Source of the DNA: Glycocaulis sp050485565
GTDB lineage: Bacteria; Pseudomonadota; Alphaproteobacteria; Caulobacterales; Maricaulaceae
Direction: 5' to 3'
DNA length: 64,000 nucleotides
Assembly (NCBI RefSeq): GCF_050485565.1
Contig: NZ_JBJHBQ010000010.1
Location: forward strand, 29,271 to 93,270
The position numbers and the translations under genes are program-made. Under the pieces are notes generated by a model. That model was not told the DNA's origin, did no database searches, and worked only from the letters and a program-made list of their open reading frames with translations. Shown one piece after another: positions 16,928-25,585 of this stretch. The number at the start of each line of letters is the position of its first letter. Position 1 is the stretch's first letter.

Positions 16928-17734
16928 ATGACACAGCGCCCCCGCCCGCTCGTCATGGGCATTGTCAATGTGACGCCCGACAGCTTCTCCGATGGCGGTG
17001 AGCACGCCGATGCCGCCCGCGCCATCGCCCATGGCCATGCCCTGATCGCGGCGGGCGCGGACTGGCTCGATATTGGCGGGGAAAGCACACGGCCCGGCGC
17101 GCAGCCGGTCAGCGAGGCGGACGAACTTGAACGCGTTATTCCGGTCATCGAAGGGCTGGCGGACACTGGCATTCCCCTCTCCATCGACACGATGAAGCCG
17201 GGCGTGGCGCGCGCCGCCGTGCAGGCGGGCACCAGCCTCTGGAATGACGTGAACGCGCTGCAGGCGCCAGGCGCGCTGGAAACGGCGGCAGAGCTGGGCT
17301 GCCAGATCTGCCTCATGCACATGCAGGGCGCGCCGCAGACCATGCAAGCCGGCCCCGTTTACGGCGATGTGGTCGCCGAGGTGGAAGCTTTCCTGCTGGC
17401 GCGCGCGCAAACGGCCATCAAGGCGGGCCTTCCACGTGAAAATATCTGGCTTGATCCCGGCATAGGCTTTGGCAAGACTGTCAGCCACAATCTGGCGCTG
17501 ATGGCGGCCGTGCCACGCCTTGCAGGCCACGGCTTTCCGCTCCTCTTTGGCGCGTCACGCAAGCGCTTCATCGCTGCGCTGGACGGCGATGCGCCTGCAG
17601 ACCAGCGCCTTGGCGGGTCGATTGCGGCGGCGCTGCACGCGGCCCGGTCAGGAGCCGGGATGATCCGCGTGCATGATGTACGCGAAACCGTGCAGGCGCT
17701 GAAAATTCAGGCCGCCATCGCCAGCGCGCTTTAG
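16928..17734 (+). CDS. folP: Dihydropteroate synthase
   Basis: 268 residues. Signature blocks MGIVNVTPDSFSDGG and DIGGESTRPGA, then DPGIGFGKT and LLFGASRKRFI, all in order. It joins p-aminobenzoate to dihydropterin pyrophosphate in folate synthesis and is the sulfonamide target. It begins 9 bp after the CpcT-like gene, so the two may be cotranscribed. No folK, folB or glmM is adjacent. Its stop overlaps the convergent helicase stop (TTAG). Confidence 0.96.
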   Translation: MTQRPRPLVMGIVNVTPDSFSDGGEHADAARAIAHGHALIAAGADWLDIGGESTRPGAQPVSEADELERVIPVIEGLADTGIPLSIDTMKPGVARAAVQAGTSLWNDVNALQAPGALETAAELGCQICLMHMQGAPQTMQAGPVYGDVVAEVEAFLLARAQTAIKAGLPRENIWLDPGIGFGKTVSHNLALMAAVPRLAGHGFPLLFGASRKRFIAALDGDAPADQRLGGSIAAALHAARSGAGMIRVHDVRETVQALKIQAAIASAL

Positions 17735-19779
17735 CTGTCCTTGCGCGGTTTGCGCTTGATACGCTTCAGGGTCTGATCACCACCGGACGGGCCATCGCTC
17801 CTATAGGGTTTTTTGCCGGCCTGCGGTTTGCCATCCTTGCCGGGCTTGCCTGCACGAAACGGCTTCTCACCGCCCGCCGCCTTGTCCTTGCGATAAGGCT
17901 TGTCGCCCTTGAAGGATTTGCCGCCTTTGTGCGGCCCCTTGTGCGCTCCATCCGGCTTCTTCCCGCCAGACAGCGGCTTGATATTCACACTCGGCGCAGG
18001 CGGTTTGTCCTCATAGAGGGCATCTTCCTCGCGCTCTGTCTTGCGGGCAAAGCGCTCCCGGCGGCCCGGACGGTCATCGCGGGGCGGGCGCTGGCGGGCG
18101 GGCGGCGCATCCGGGTTGGCAGGCTGCAAGGGCGTGTCGCCCGCGCGCCGGACCACCACGTTCTGGTCACGCTCGCGCGGCTCCAGAAGCGCTTTCTCGA
18201 AATGCTCCACCTGCGCGCCGGTGATTTCAAAGCGGGTGGCCACCTCGCCAATATCAATCGCGCCGATATCGCGGCCCGTGACATCGCCCAGACGGCAGAT
18301 CATCGGCACCAGCCAGCGCGGTTCGGCGCGTTGACGACGGCCCATATCCACTTCGAACCAGACACTGCCTTCAAACCCCGGACGCGGCGTGCGTTCGCGG
18401 CGCTCGCGCCGTTCAAACGGCTCCTTGCGGTCGCGCGGGCCTCGCTCCTCGCGCCGGACCGGGCCGGTATCCACGCCCAGCTCTTCCGGTGCAGGCAGGC
18501 GGCGCTCCAGCTCGGCCAGAAAGCCCAGCGCAATGCGCTCTGCGCCGAAACGCTCGATGATCTCGCGCGCTTCGCTCAGCCGCTCCTCATCGATCTCGCC
18601 GGTAAAGGCAGGATGCTCGCCAAGGCGCTCGCGGTCTTTCGCCCGGACAGCCTCCGCGTCAGGCGCATCGGACCACTCGGCATCAAGGCGCGCATCGCGT
18701 AGCAAGCGCGTTGCCCGGCCGCGCTGGTTGAACCCGGTGACGAGAACACTGATACCCTTCGCGCCCGCGCGGCCCGTACGCCCTGAACGGTGCAACAGGG
18801 TCTCCGAATTGTTGGGCAGATCGGCATGGATAACCAGATCAAGGCCCGGCAAATCGATACCGCGCGCGGCCACATCGGTCGCCACACACACCGCCGCCCG
18901 GCCATCGCGCAGCGATTGCAGCGCCTTGGTGCGCTCTGCCTGGCTAAGCTCGCCAGAGAGGGCCACAGAGGCAAAGCCGCGATTGGCAAGACGCGCCGCC
19001 ATGCGGTTCACGCCTTCACGCGTGCCGCAGAACACCAGGGAACGCGGCGCACCATGATAGCGCAGCACGTTGATGACAGCGTTTTCCCGGTCGCGCGGCG
19101 GCACGGCATGCACGACATAGCTGATATCGGCGTGCTGGCTGCCATGGCTGATCGTGGAGATACGCACTGCATCGCTCTGATAAGTCTGGGCGATACGCGC
19201 GATCTCTTTCGACACCGTGGCCGAAAACAGCAGCGTGCGGCGTTCTTCAGGGGCAGACCCCAGAATGAATTCAAGGTCTTCGCGGAAGCCGAAATCGAGC
19301 ATTTCGTCGGCTTCATCGAGCACGATGGCGCGAATGGCAGACAGATCCAGCGCGCCCCGCTCGATATGGTCCTTCAGGCGGCCTGGCGTGCCGACAATGA
19401 TATGCGCGCCGCGCTCCATGGCCCGGCGTTCGGCGCGCGGGTCCATGCCGCCAACGGCAGAGGCGATGCGCGCACCGGCATCGGCGTACAGCCAGCCAAG
19501 CTCGCGCTGGACCTGCAGGGCCAGCTCGCGTGTCGGCGCGATTACCAGTGCCAGCGGGCTTTGCGAAAAGGCCAGCTTTTCATCCTCGCCCAGAAGATCA
19601 GGCGCCATCGCCAGACCAAAGGCCACCGTCTTGCCAGAGCCGGTCTGGGCGGAAACCAGCAGATCCTGTCCGAAAGCGTCCTCGGCCAGCACCGCGCCCT
19701 GAACGTCGGTCAGCGTCTCATAGCCCTTGCGCGCCAGCGCAGCGCGCAGCGCGGGGTGGATAGTGTCAGGCAGCGTCAT
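17731..19779 (-). CDS. DEAD-box RNA helicase, DbpA-like
   Basis: 682 residues from ATG 19779 (GAGG at seven bases; an upstream in-frame ATG is less likely). Q-motif region, Walker A AQTGSGKT, DEAD in VLDEADEMLDFGF, SAT and HRSGRTGRAG are all present. A DbpA-type RNA-binding domain follows near residues 485-555 (VWFEVDMGRRQRAEPRWLV). The last ~120 residues are a Lys/Gly-rich disordered tail (KPYRKDK-like repeats). Likely acts in ribosome assembly or cold adaptation. Confidence 0.9.
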   Translation of the reverse strand: MTLPDTIHPALRAALARKGYETLTDVQGAVLAEDAFGQDLLVSAQTGSGKTVAFGLAMAPDLLGEDEKLAFSQSPLALVIAPTRELALQVQRELGWLYADAGARIASAVGGMDPRAERRAMERGAHIIVGTPGRLKDHIERGALDLSAIRAIVLDEADEMLDFGFREDLEFILGSAPEERRTLLFSATVSKEIARIAQTYQSDAVRISTISHGSQHADISYVVHAVPPRDRENAVINVLRYHGAPRSLVFCGTREGVNRMAARLANRGFASVALSGELSQAERTKALQSLRDGRAAVCVATDVAARGIDLPGLDLVIHADLPNNSETLLHRSGRTGRAGAKGISVLVTGFNQRGRATRLLRDARLDAEWSDAPDAEAVRAKDRERLGEHPAFTGEIDEERLSEAREIIERFGAERIALGFLAELERRLPAPEELGVDTGPVRREERGPRDRKEPFERRERRERTPRPGFEGSVWFEVDMGRRQRAEPRWLVPMICRLGDVTGRDIGAIDIGEVATRFEITGAQVEHFEKALLEPRERDQNVVVRRAGDTPLQPANPDAPPARQRPPRDDRPGRRERFARKTEREEDALYEDKPPAPSVNIKPLSGGKKPDGAHKGPHKGGKSFKGDKPYRKDKAAGGEKPFRAGKPGKDGKPQAGKKPYRSDGPSGGDQTLKRIKRKPRKDS

Positions 19780-19924
19780 GTAAGGGCCTCGCCGGGCACG
19801 CACGGATAAGCTTTTCGCCAGCGCGCCGTAAAAACATCTGGCGCACGGGGCAGGCCCGGCACCAATTCAGCGCGGCGCTATAGCAGCTTCCCCGTGATAA
19901 GGGAAATGATCTGGCTTTTAGGGC

Positions 19925-20080
19925 CTACCGCTTCGCTATTTCGGTGGCCCACTCAGGTACGAGCAGCACGCCTTGCTGCTGCACCCGCCTGTTGTGGGCG
20001 GCAATTGCGCGCCTGTTCTGCTGCCGCCATGACTTCGCTGCGGGGTTACTGTCTGACTTCTGCCGAGGCCGCTCTGTCAT
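19925..20080 (-). CDS. 51-residue CcdA-tail-like protein
   Basis: Read directly from the minus strand: ATG at 20080, TAG at 19925-19927, starting five bases after the GNAT stop codon. The protein has a polar start (MTERPRQKSD) and then SWRQQNRRAIAAHNRR followed by VQQQGVLLVPEW. That spacing (W-x3-N ... N-x-x-V-x3-G-x2-L ... W) resembles the C-terminal toxin-binding segment of CcdA antitoxins. The N-terminal ribbon-helix-helix DNA-binding part is missing and no CcdB gene is near. Position and spacing support a real third gene of the ABC-GNAT operon. Function unknown. Confidence 0.55.
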   Translation of the reverse strand: MTERPRQKSDSNPAAKSWRQQNRRAIAAHNRRVQQQGVLLVPEWATEIAKR

Positions 20081-20085
20081 TCTCG

Positions 20086-20607
20086 TTACAACCCCTCAAA
20101 AACGCTATCGAAGCGTACCAGCCCGCACACCCCTTCCATCGCCGCCCGGTCCAGCCGTGCGATCATGAAGGCTTCTTCCGGAACGCCCTCATAGGGGCAT
20201 CTTATGCCGAGAGGGCCAGCCGGTACGAAACCGAAGCGCGGATAATAGGCCGGGTGGCCGATCAGCACGACATAAGGCGCTCCGCGCGCCTGCGCACACG
20301 AGAGGGCCGAGCGGCAGAGCGCTGACCCGACACCGCTGCGCTGGCCGGCCGGGTCAACACTGACAGGTGCCAGCGCCAGCCCATTGATCACCACGCCGCC
20401 CGCCTCGTCCACGATGGGCGCGGGCGAGAGCATGATATGCCCGGCAAGCCCGTTGCCTGGTATCTCGGCGACCAGCGAGATCGCCTCATCGCCGTGCTTG
20501 TCGCGCAAAAGATCGACCAGCCTTGCCTCGTCATCGCGCTGGAAGGCGGCATGGGTGAGCCGGTGAACAGCCGTCTGGTCCTGCTCTGTCTCAGGTCTGA
20601 TCAGCAT
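20086..20607 (-). CDS. GNAT N-acetyltransferase (YhbS-like)
   Basis: 173 residues. GNAT motif A appears as APVSVDPAGQRSGVGSALCRSAL (Q/RxxGxG/A core QRSGVG, residues ~89-94), and motif B as HPAYYPRFGFVPA. This is the COG3153 type with unknown acceptors. It starts 9 bp after the ABC exporter stop codon and is followed five bases later by a 51-residue gene, giving a three-gene operon. Pairing with an exporter could mean modification and efflux of one compound, but the sequence does not prove this. Confidence 0.85.
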   Translation of the reverse strand: MLIRPETEQDQTAVHRLTHAAFQRDDEARLVDLLRDKHGDEAISLVAEIPGNGLAGHIMLSPAPIVDEAGGVVINGLALAPVSVDPAGQRSGVGSALCRSALSCAQARGAPYVVLIGHPAYYPRFGFVPAGPLGIRCPYEGVPEEAFMIARLDRAAMEGVCGLVRFDSVFEGL

Positions 20608-20616
20608 GACCCGCCC

Positions 20617-22395
20617 CTATTCCGCTGCCGCCAGCGCCGCGAGACGCGCATACACGCCCTCGCCTTGTGCGCGCAGCTCGCCATGCGTCCCCTGCTCGAC
20701 GATCCGGCCCTCATTGAAGACCAGAATCCGGTCTGCGTCCCTTATGGTCGACAGCCGGTGGGCGATGACGATGGCGGTGCGGCCCGCCATCACATCGGCC
20801 ATCGCCTCCTGCACCTCGCGCTCGGTCTCGTTGTCGAGGCTGGACGTGGCTTCATCGAAGATGAGGATCGGCGCATCGGCGAGCACCGCGCGGGCAATCG
20901 CCACACGCTGACGCTCCCCGCCCGACAGCTTCACCCCGCGCTCACCCACCAGCGTGTCATAGCCGGCGGGCAGGCGCGCGATGAAATCATGCGCACGCGC
21001 GCGCTTCGCGGCCCTGACAATATCCTCCATCGAGGCATCTGGGCGCGCATAGGCGATATTCTCCGCAATCGAGCGGTGAAACAGGGCCGGATCCTGCGGC
21101 ACGAGCGCTATTGAGCGGCGCAGGCTCGCCTGCTTAACGGCGCGCACATCCTGTCCGTCAATGAGAATTGCGCCCTCATCGACGTCATAGAGCCGCTGGA
21201 CCAGCTTCACGAAGGTCGACTTGCCCGAACCCGTAGGACCGACCAGCGCCACTTTCTCGCCAGCGGGGACCTCCAGCGAGAAATTCTCGTAGAGCGGCCG
21301 GTTCTGCCCGGCATAGGTGAAGCGCACCTGGTCAAAGCGGATAGCGCCCGGACCCGGCACGAAATCCGGTGCACCCGGCGCGTCAGCGATCTGCGTTTCC
21401 TGCAGGGCGTAGGCGGCAATGTCCTGGATCTCATCCAGGCCACGCTGGACGTTCTGCACCTCCTCGCCAAAGCGGCGCATATAGCCCGCCATCAGCATGA
21501 AAGCGGTAATGGCAAACACCACCGCGCCGGGGCTTGCCTCACCGCGCTGCCACAGATTGATAAGCAGACCCGTCAGGCCCGCCTGCAGGGCGAGCACGGC
21601 AATGATCTGCACCAGCCAGGTGTTCACAAAGCGCAGCCAGGTCTTCTTCACCTCGCGCCGCCAGCGCCAGGCCAGCGTGTGAAAGCGCTGATCCTCGCGC
21701 GCTTCTGCGCCAAAGCTCTTCACCGTGGCGATGCCCGATACCGCATCGGCCACCGCCCCGCCCAGCTCGGAATCGATCCGGTTGGAGCGGATATTCTGCG
21801 GGCGCACATAAAGCGCCGACATCGCCACCGAGGCCACGATGAAAATGGCCGTAACGCTGAGCGCATAAAGCCCGACCAGCGGCCAGGTGAAGAGCATGTA
21901 GACACCCAGCCCCGCCATCACGAGGACAGAGGGGATCAGTCCGAACCAGAGCGTCGCCGTGATCGTGTCATAGGCCCACATGCCGCGCGTGATCTTGCGC
22001 ACGACCGAGCCGGCAAACGTGCTGGCATGCCAGTCGAGCGCGAAGCGCTGCACGCGCGCAAACGATTCTGTTGTCATGTCGGCCATGTTGGCGCTGGAAA
22101 AGCGTATCTCGAAGCGCACCGCGATCTGGCGCATGGCGTTGAAGGCGATGGCGAGGCCCAGAAACAGCGCGAACGCCGCCCAGTGACCGCCATCGCCCTC
22201 TGCCGTCATGGAGTCGATAAGCCTTCCCGCGGCGACGGGAATGAACACATCGATCACCGTGGCAATGAGCGTGAAGCCCACCAGCGCGGCAAAGAACCAC
22301 GGGCGGCGCATCCACTGGCGCCACAGGAAGGCCAGAACGGCAGAATTGGAAAGCACGCGCGGTGCACGCGCGTCGTCGTCAAATTGTTCGGTCAT
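20617..22395 (-). CDS. ABC exporter, fused permease-ATPase
   Basis: 592 residues from the ATG at 22395 (nine codons inside the longest frame). The N-terminal half is a type I exporter membrane domain of about six segments. The ATPase half shows Walker A GPTGSGKST, signature LSGGERQRVAIARA, Walker B ILIFDEATSSLD and H-loop IVIAHRLSTI. It likely works as a homodimer at the inner membrane. First coding gene of an operon with a GNAT and a CcdA-tail-like gene. A long leader with a strong hairpin and a possible 13-codon ORF precedes it. Substrate unknown. Confidence 0.93.
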   Translation of the reverse strand: MTEQFDDDARAPRVLSNSAVLAFLWRQWMRRPWFFAALVGFTLIATVIDVFIPVAAGRLIDSMTAEGDGGHWAAFALFLGLAIAFNAMRQIAVRFEIRFSSANMADMTTESFARVQRFALDWHASTFAGSVVRKITRGMWAYDTITATLWFGLIPSVLVMAGLGVYMLFTWPLVGLYALSVTAIFIVASVAMSALYVRPQNIRSNRIDSELGGAVADAVSGIATVKSFGAEAREDQRFHTLAWRWRREVKKTWLRFVNTWLVQIIAVLALQAGLTGLLINLWQRGEASPGAVVFAITAFMLMAGYMRRFGEEVQNVQRGLDEIQDIAAYALQETQIADAPGAPDFVPGPGAIRFDQVRFTYAGQNRPLYENFSLEVPAGEKVALVGPTGSGKSTFVKLVQRLYDVDEGAILIDGQDVRAVKQASLRRSIALVPQDPALFHRSIAENIAYARPDASMEDIVRAAKRARAHDFIARLPAGYDTLVGERGVKLSGGERQRVAIARAVLADAPILIFDEATSSLDNETEREVQEAMADVMAGRTAIVIAHRLSTIRDADRILVFNEGRIVEQGTHGELRAQGEGVYARLAALAAAE

Positions 22396-22413
22396 GATCG
22401 TCTCGAATGCTTT

Positions 22414-22445
22414 GGTCCGCACGGGCCCGGTGACGGGCGCGGACC
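22414..22445 (-). promoter_or_regulatory. Leader hairpin before the ABC exporter
   Basis: GGTCCGC (22414-22420) and GCGGACC (22439-22445) are perfect complements, with an inner GCCCG/CGGGC stem. The structure ends 18 bases before the exporter start codon, where it could mask the ribosome site. No T-tract follows, so it is not a simple terminator. Confidence 0.5.
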
Positions 22446-22746
22446 AGGGGGTCTGAAAATGGAAGCGTGGCTGTGCGGCAGGGGGAAGCGTTACGCAGGA
22501 CAGCAGCCTTTCGGCTGGTCGTCCCGGTGCCCTCCAGGTGCCGCGCTACCGCGTGCGCGTGAGGGCGCTCCAGATTTCAGATCGCATGGGTCAGACGAGA
22601 CCTCCTTTGGACGGCAGATGCCGCCGGTGAGGGAAGCGTGTTACACCCGCCCGCCCGCCGGGCCAAGCGCACACACGGAAAACTGTGGCATTGTGGTTAA
22701 CGGGTGTGGCGATGAAGGCACAGGCGTCCAGCCTGCAATTGCTTGT
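22446..22746. other. Long non-coding leader region
   Basis: About 300 bases between the exporter hairpin and the repeat element. It holds a stable GNRA-type hairpin CAGCC-GAAA-GGCTG on the minus strand (near 22511-22524), three copies of GGAAGCGT on the plus strand (22461, 22484, 22632) and the short ORF listed separately. I find no convincing riboswitch consensus and no larger gene. Confidence 0.4.
22546..22587 (-). CDS. Possible 13-codon leader peptide
   Basis: ATG at 22587, thirteen sense codons (MRSEIWSALTRTR) and TAG at 22546-22548. A perfect AGGAGG lies at 22601-22606, thirteen bases upstream, a little far but the best Shine-Dalgarno in the region. Hairpins follow before the ABC exporter start, as in attenuation or ribosome-stalling leaders of resistance genes. 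The chance that this is an accidental ORF is substantial. Confidence 0.3.
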   Translation of the reverse strand: MRSEIWSALTRTR

Positions 22747-22862
22747 TTCCTCCCCCGTTTACGGGGGAGGTGTCGAGCGTCAGTGAGACGGAGGGGGGAG
22801 CTTTTTGAATTATCCCCCCCCTCGGTCCTTCGGACCACTCCCCCCGTAAACGGGGGGAGAAA
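22747..22862. repeat. Hairpin-rich intergenic repeat, copy 1
   Basis: Begins with the palindrome CTCCCCCGTTTACGGGGGAG (22750-22769) and ends with its variant at 22838-22859 (arms CTCCCCCCGT / ACGGGGGGAG). A third hairpin GGTCC-TTC-GGACC sits at 22824-22836. The outer arms can also pair with each other. A second copy at 31797-31915 keeps all landmarks and differs mainly in the spacer. It lies 3' of the GST gene. Confidence 0.88.
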
Positions 22863-22886
22863 CGCAACAAGCGCCGGCAGAGAGTA

Positions 22887-23564
22887 TCAGAAGTCCAGAT
22901 CGGCATACCAGCGCGCGGGCGGCAGGCCGGGCAGGCGGTCATCCAGCAGGGAGCGGAAAGCCGGACGGCACTTGATGCGCTCATACCAGGCCTTGGCCGC
23001 CGGGAAGCTGTCCCAGGGTACATCGCCGAGATAATCGACACAGGAGAGATGCGCCGCCGCCACCAGATCGGCCATGGAGTATCGCGGACCCGCCAGCCCG
23101 TCGCGGCGCTCCAGCAGCATGCTCATATAATCAAGATGGGCGCGCAGGAAATCGCGCCCCGCCCGGATGACCGAAGCGTCGGGAGAACCCAGATTCTGCA
23201 TGCGCTTTTCCAGCTTCTCATGCAGCAGATAGGCATTCACCTCGGCATCGAACTTGCGGTCAAACCAGGTCACGAGGCGGCGCACCTCGGCCCGGCCTGC
23301 CGGGTCTGATGGCAGAAGCGGCGGTTCGGGCCGGGTTTCTTCCAGATGGGCGAGGATCGCATCGGCCTGCACGATGACCAGCGGGGCCTCGCCACTACGG
23401 TCCTCCAGAACGGGCGTCAGCCCCGCCGGGTTGAGATCAAAGAAAGTATCCTCCGGCTCCCAGACACGCTGGAAGCGCAGCTCCACGGCGCACGCCTTCT
23501 CGGCCAGCGCAAGACGCGCCTGCCGAGACCAGGGATCAAGGGGCCAGTGGTGCAGAATGAACAT
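22887..23564 (-). CDS. Glutathione S-transferase family protein
   Basis: 225 residues with an N-terminal thioredoxin-like domain (MFILHHWPLDPWSRQARLAL, then NPAGLTPVLED and the QADAILAHLEE helix) and an all-helical C-terminal domain. Proteins of this type conjugate glutathione or bind glutathione adducts in the cytosol. The start motif has Ser13 as a possible catalytic residue. It stands between the repeat element and a CDF transporter gene with a 44-bp gap, so coupling is uncertain. Substrate not inferable. Confidence 0.88.
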   Translation of the reverse strand: MFILHHWPLDPWSRQARLALAEKACAVELRFQRVWEPEDTFFDLNPAGLTPVLEDRSGEAPLVIVQADAILAHLEETRPEPPLLPSDPAGRAEVRRLVTWFDRKFDAEVNAYLLHEKLEKRMQNLGSPDASVIRAGRDFLRAHLDYMSMLLERRDGLAGPRYSMADLVAAAHLSCVDYLGDVPWDSFPAAKAWYERIKCRPAFRSLLDDRLPGLPPARWYADLDF

Positions 23565-23608
23565 CGGGAAAACGCTAATGCGCTTCGCGCGGCGGTTTAA
23601 GCGCCTAT

Positions 23609-24613
23609 TCAGCGCGCGCCGCCATCGTGGGGCTCAGGGTCGGCATCGAAAAAGCCGCGCCCGTGCGCCTCGCCATACCCTTTGGGATCGGAATGGATCA
23701 GCAGATCGGCGGCCGGATAGTGCGCGAGCACCCGGTTCTCCGCGTCCACCACCACATCGTGGGCGTCTTTCAGGGACTGGTAGGGGTCAAGATCCATATG
23801 GACCTGAATATGGATGAGCGGACCCGCCGCGCGCGTGCGCAGCTCGTGAATGCCCAGCACGCGCGGATCGTCAGTGAGGAGCGCCTCGATATGCGCGCGA
23901 GTTTCGTCGGGAAGCTCCCGGTCGAGCAGCTGGTTCACCGAATCCCGGCCAAGCTCATAAGCCGATTTGGCCAGCAGGAAGCCGACAAACAGGGCCAGCA
24001 CCGGATCGGCCCAGTCAAAACCGGCAAACACCGCCAGCGCAATCCCGCCCATCACGGCGAGATTGGACAATATGTCGGCGGTATAGTGCGCGCGGTCGCC
24101 CGTCACCGCGATGGAACCGGTGCGCCGGATCACCAGCGTCTGCATGCGGACAAGGCCAAGCGTCAGGACCAGCGACAGCGCCATTACCGCCAGCGCCCAG
24201 CCACCGGCTGCCACGGGCTGCGGATCAATCAGCCGGCGCGTGCCTTCCACAAACAGGAAGAGGGCAGAGGCCGCTACCAATACTGCCTGCAGGAGGCTGG
24301 AAAAGGCTTCCGCCTTGCCATGGCCGAAACGGTGCTCATTGTCGGCAGGACGGGCCGCATAGCGCACGGCCAGAAAGGCCGTCACAGAGGCGGCAAGGTC
24401 CAGAAGCGAGTCAAAAAAGCTCGCCAGCAGGGCGATCGACCCGGACGCTATCCAGCCCGCGAGCTTGGCGCCCACCAGTATCAGCGCCACGCTGACCGAA
24501 AGCGCCGTCGCCATCGTGTTGATGCGCTGGGACTTGGCAGGGTCCATGCGTCCCGGCCCTGCCAGGCTGGCAGGCTGGATATCCGTTTCGGGCGCGGGTG
24601 AAGGTGACGTCAT
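23609..24613 (-). CDS. Cation diffusion facilitator (FieF-like)
   Basis: 334 residues from ATG 24613, seven codons inside the longest frame. Six membrane segments with metal site residues FFDSLLDLAAS (Asp-x3-Asp in TM2) and HYTADILSN (His-x3-Asp in TM5), plus the family HRFGHGKAEA loop. A cytosolic ferredoxin-like domain contains IHIQVHMDLD. It exports Zn2+, Fe2+ or similar divalent ions by proton antiport. The D-D-H-D tetrad is more like zinc/iron exporters than Mn-type CDFs. Confidence 0.92.
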   Translation of the reverse strand: MTSPSPAPETDIQPASLAGPGRMDPAKSQRINTMATALSVSVALILVGAKLAGWIASGSIALLASFFDSLLDLAASVTAFLAVRYAARPADNEHRFGHGKAEAFSSLLQAVLVAASALFLFVEGTRRLIDPQPVAAGGWALAVMALSLVLTLGLVRMQTLVIRRTGSIAVTGDRAHYTADILSNLAVMGGIALAVFAGFDWADPVLALFVGFLLAKSAYELGRDSVNQLLDRELPDETRAHIEALLTDDPRVLGIHELRTRAAGPLIHIQVHMDLDPYQSLKDAHDVVVDAENRVLAHYPAADLLIHSDPKGYGEAHGRGFFDADPEPHDGGAR

Positions 24614-24667
24614 GGCGCCGATATAGGCGCACACCGTTACATTGTCACCAACACCCGCTGGCGCAGA

Positions 24668-25405
24668 TCAGCTGGCGAAATACGCCTCGACCTCGCGGAT
24701 CAGGGCTTTCTTGGCCACTTCCACGATGCGCTTGCCCTTTTCCGGCGTGGCCTGTGAAGGGTCAGAGCCGATCCGGCCATCGGGGAAATTCTTGCGGTAA
24801 TCGGCCGCATCGGTGAACCAGCCCTCGGGCGCGACCTTGGGGCTCATCTCCACCTTTTTCACCGCGTCCGGGTAGGCGTAATAGGTGACGGCCACTTCTG
24901 AAGCCGTGGCATGGCTGCCGTCGCCTTGCGGGAACAGCTCCTTGCAGACCTGCGCCACCTCGTCAAACATCCACCACGAGGTCTGTTTGAGCTTGTAGGG
25001 ACACGCCTCGCCATCCAGCGACCAGGCCGCATAGCTTTCCACGAACGCCGCATCGATGGTGGTGATATTCCCGCCATGGCCATTGAGGAAGAAGATGCGC
25101 TTGAAGCCATGCCGGTGCAGGCTGTCGATCCAGTCATTGAGCGCGGCAATCATCGTCGTCGGGCGCAGCGTGATCGTGCCGGTAAAGCCCAAATGATGCT
25201 GCGCGGAGCCCACCGAGAAGGTCGGTCCGACCAGAAAGCCCGCCTCGTCGCCCGCTTCTTTTGCGATCACTTCAGGACAGATCGCGTCCGTACCCAGCAG
25301 GCCATTAGGACCATGCTGCTCGACAGAGCCGATCGGGATGATGATGCCCTTGGACTTCTTCAGATAGGCTTCTACTTCGGGCCAGCTGGCCTGGTTGAGC
25401 TGCAT
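24668..25405 (-). CDS. Creatininase-family amidohydrolase
   Basis: 245 residues from the ATG at 25405. Metal-site motifs GSVEQHGPNGLLGTDA and FLNGHGGNITT match the creatininase fold. The family includes creatininase, formamidopyrimidine deformylases of flavin and deazaflavin pathways, and MftE-like peptidases, so the reaction cannot be named. No creatine, mycofactocin or F420 genes are near. The 180-bp gap upstream to acsA is divergent and should hold both promoters; I see no strong motif in it. Confidence 0.85.
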   Translation of the reverse strand: MQLNQASWPEVEAYLKKSKGIIIPIGSVEQHGPNGLLGTDAICPEVIAKEAGDEAGFLVGPTFSVGSAQHHLGFTGTITLRPTTMIAALNDWIDSLHRHGFKRIFFLNGHGGNITTIDAAFVESYAAWSLDGEACPYKLKQTSWWMFDEVAQVCKELFPQGDGSHATASEVAVTYYAYPDAVKKVEMSPKVAPEGWFTDAADYRKNFPDGRIGSDPSQATPEKGKRIVEVAKKALIREVEAYFAS

Positions 25406-25585
25406 GCCGGTATGTCTCCCGCCTGGAGGGGTCAATATTCGCGAGGGAGATCAGCCGATCACGCACCGTCTTGCAAGGGGAGAGGCGCATAAAAGCCTAC
25501 ACATGGTCCGCGCGCTTGCAGGGGCCGGGGCCTATCGGCCAAGCTTCGCCCGTCAGATGAGAGCCACGCGCGGAGCACGACAGCC

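Noticed and set aside
19870..20080. Structured RNA (SRP RNA, tmRNA or RNase P)
   Set aside because: Several hairpins are visible, including GGGCC...GGCCC, but none of the conserved blocks of these RNAs occurs; the stretch is explained by a minus-strand 51-codon ORF.
19894..20325. 143-residue plus-strand frame
   Set aside because: Overlaps the GNAT gene and the CcdA-tail-like ORF on the other strand; composition is unlike a protein and no RBS is seen.
22440..22640. Cobalamin riboswitch
   Set aside because: GGTGCC and a GTCAG..GAGACC stretch recall B12-box parts on the plus strand, but the GCCACTG core is absent and no plus-strand gene follows.
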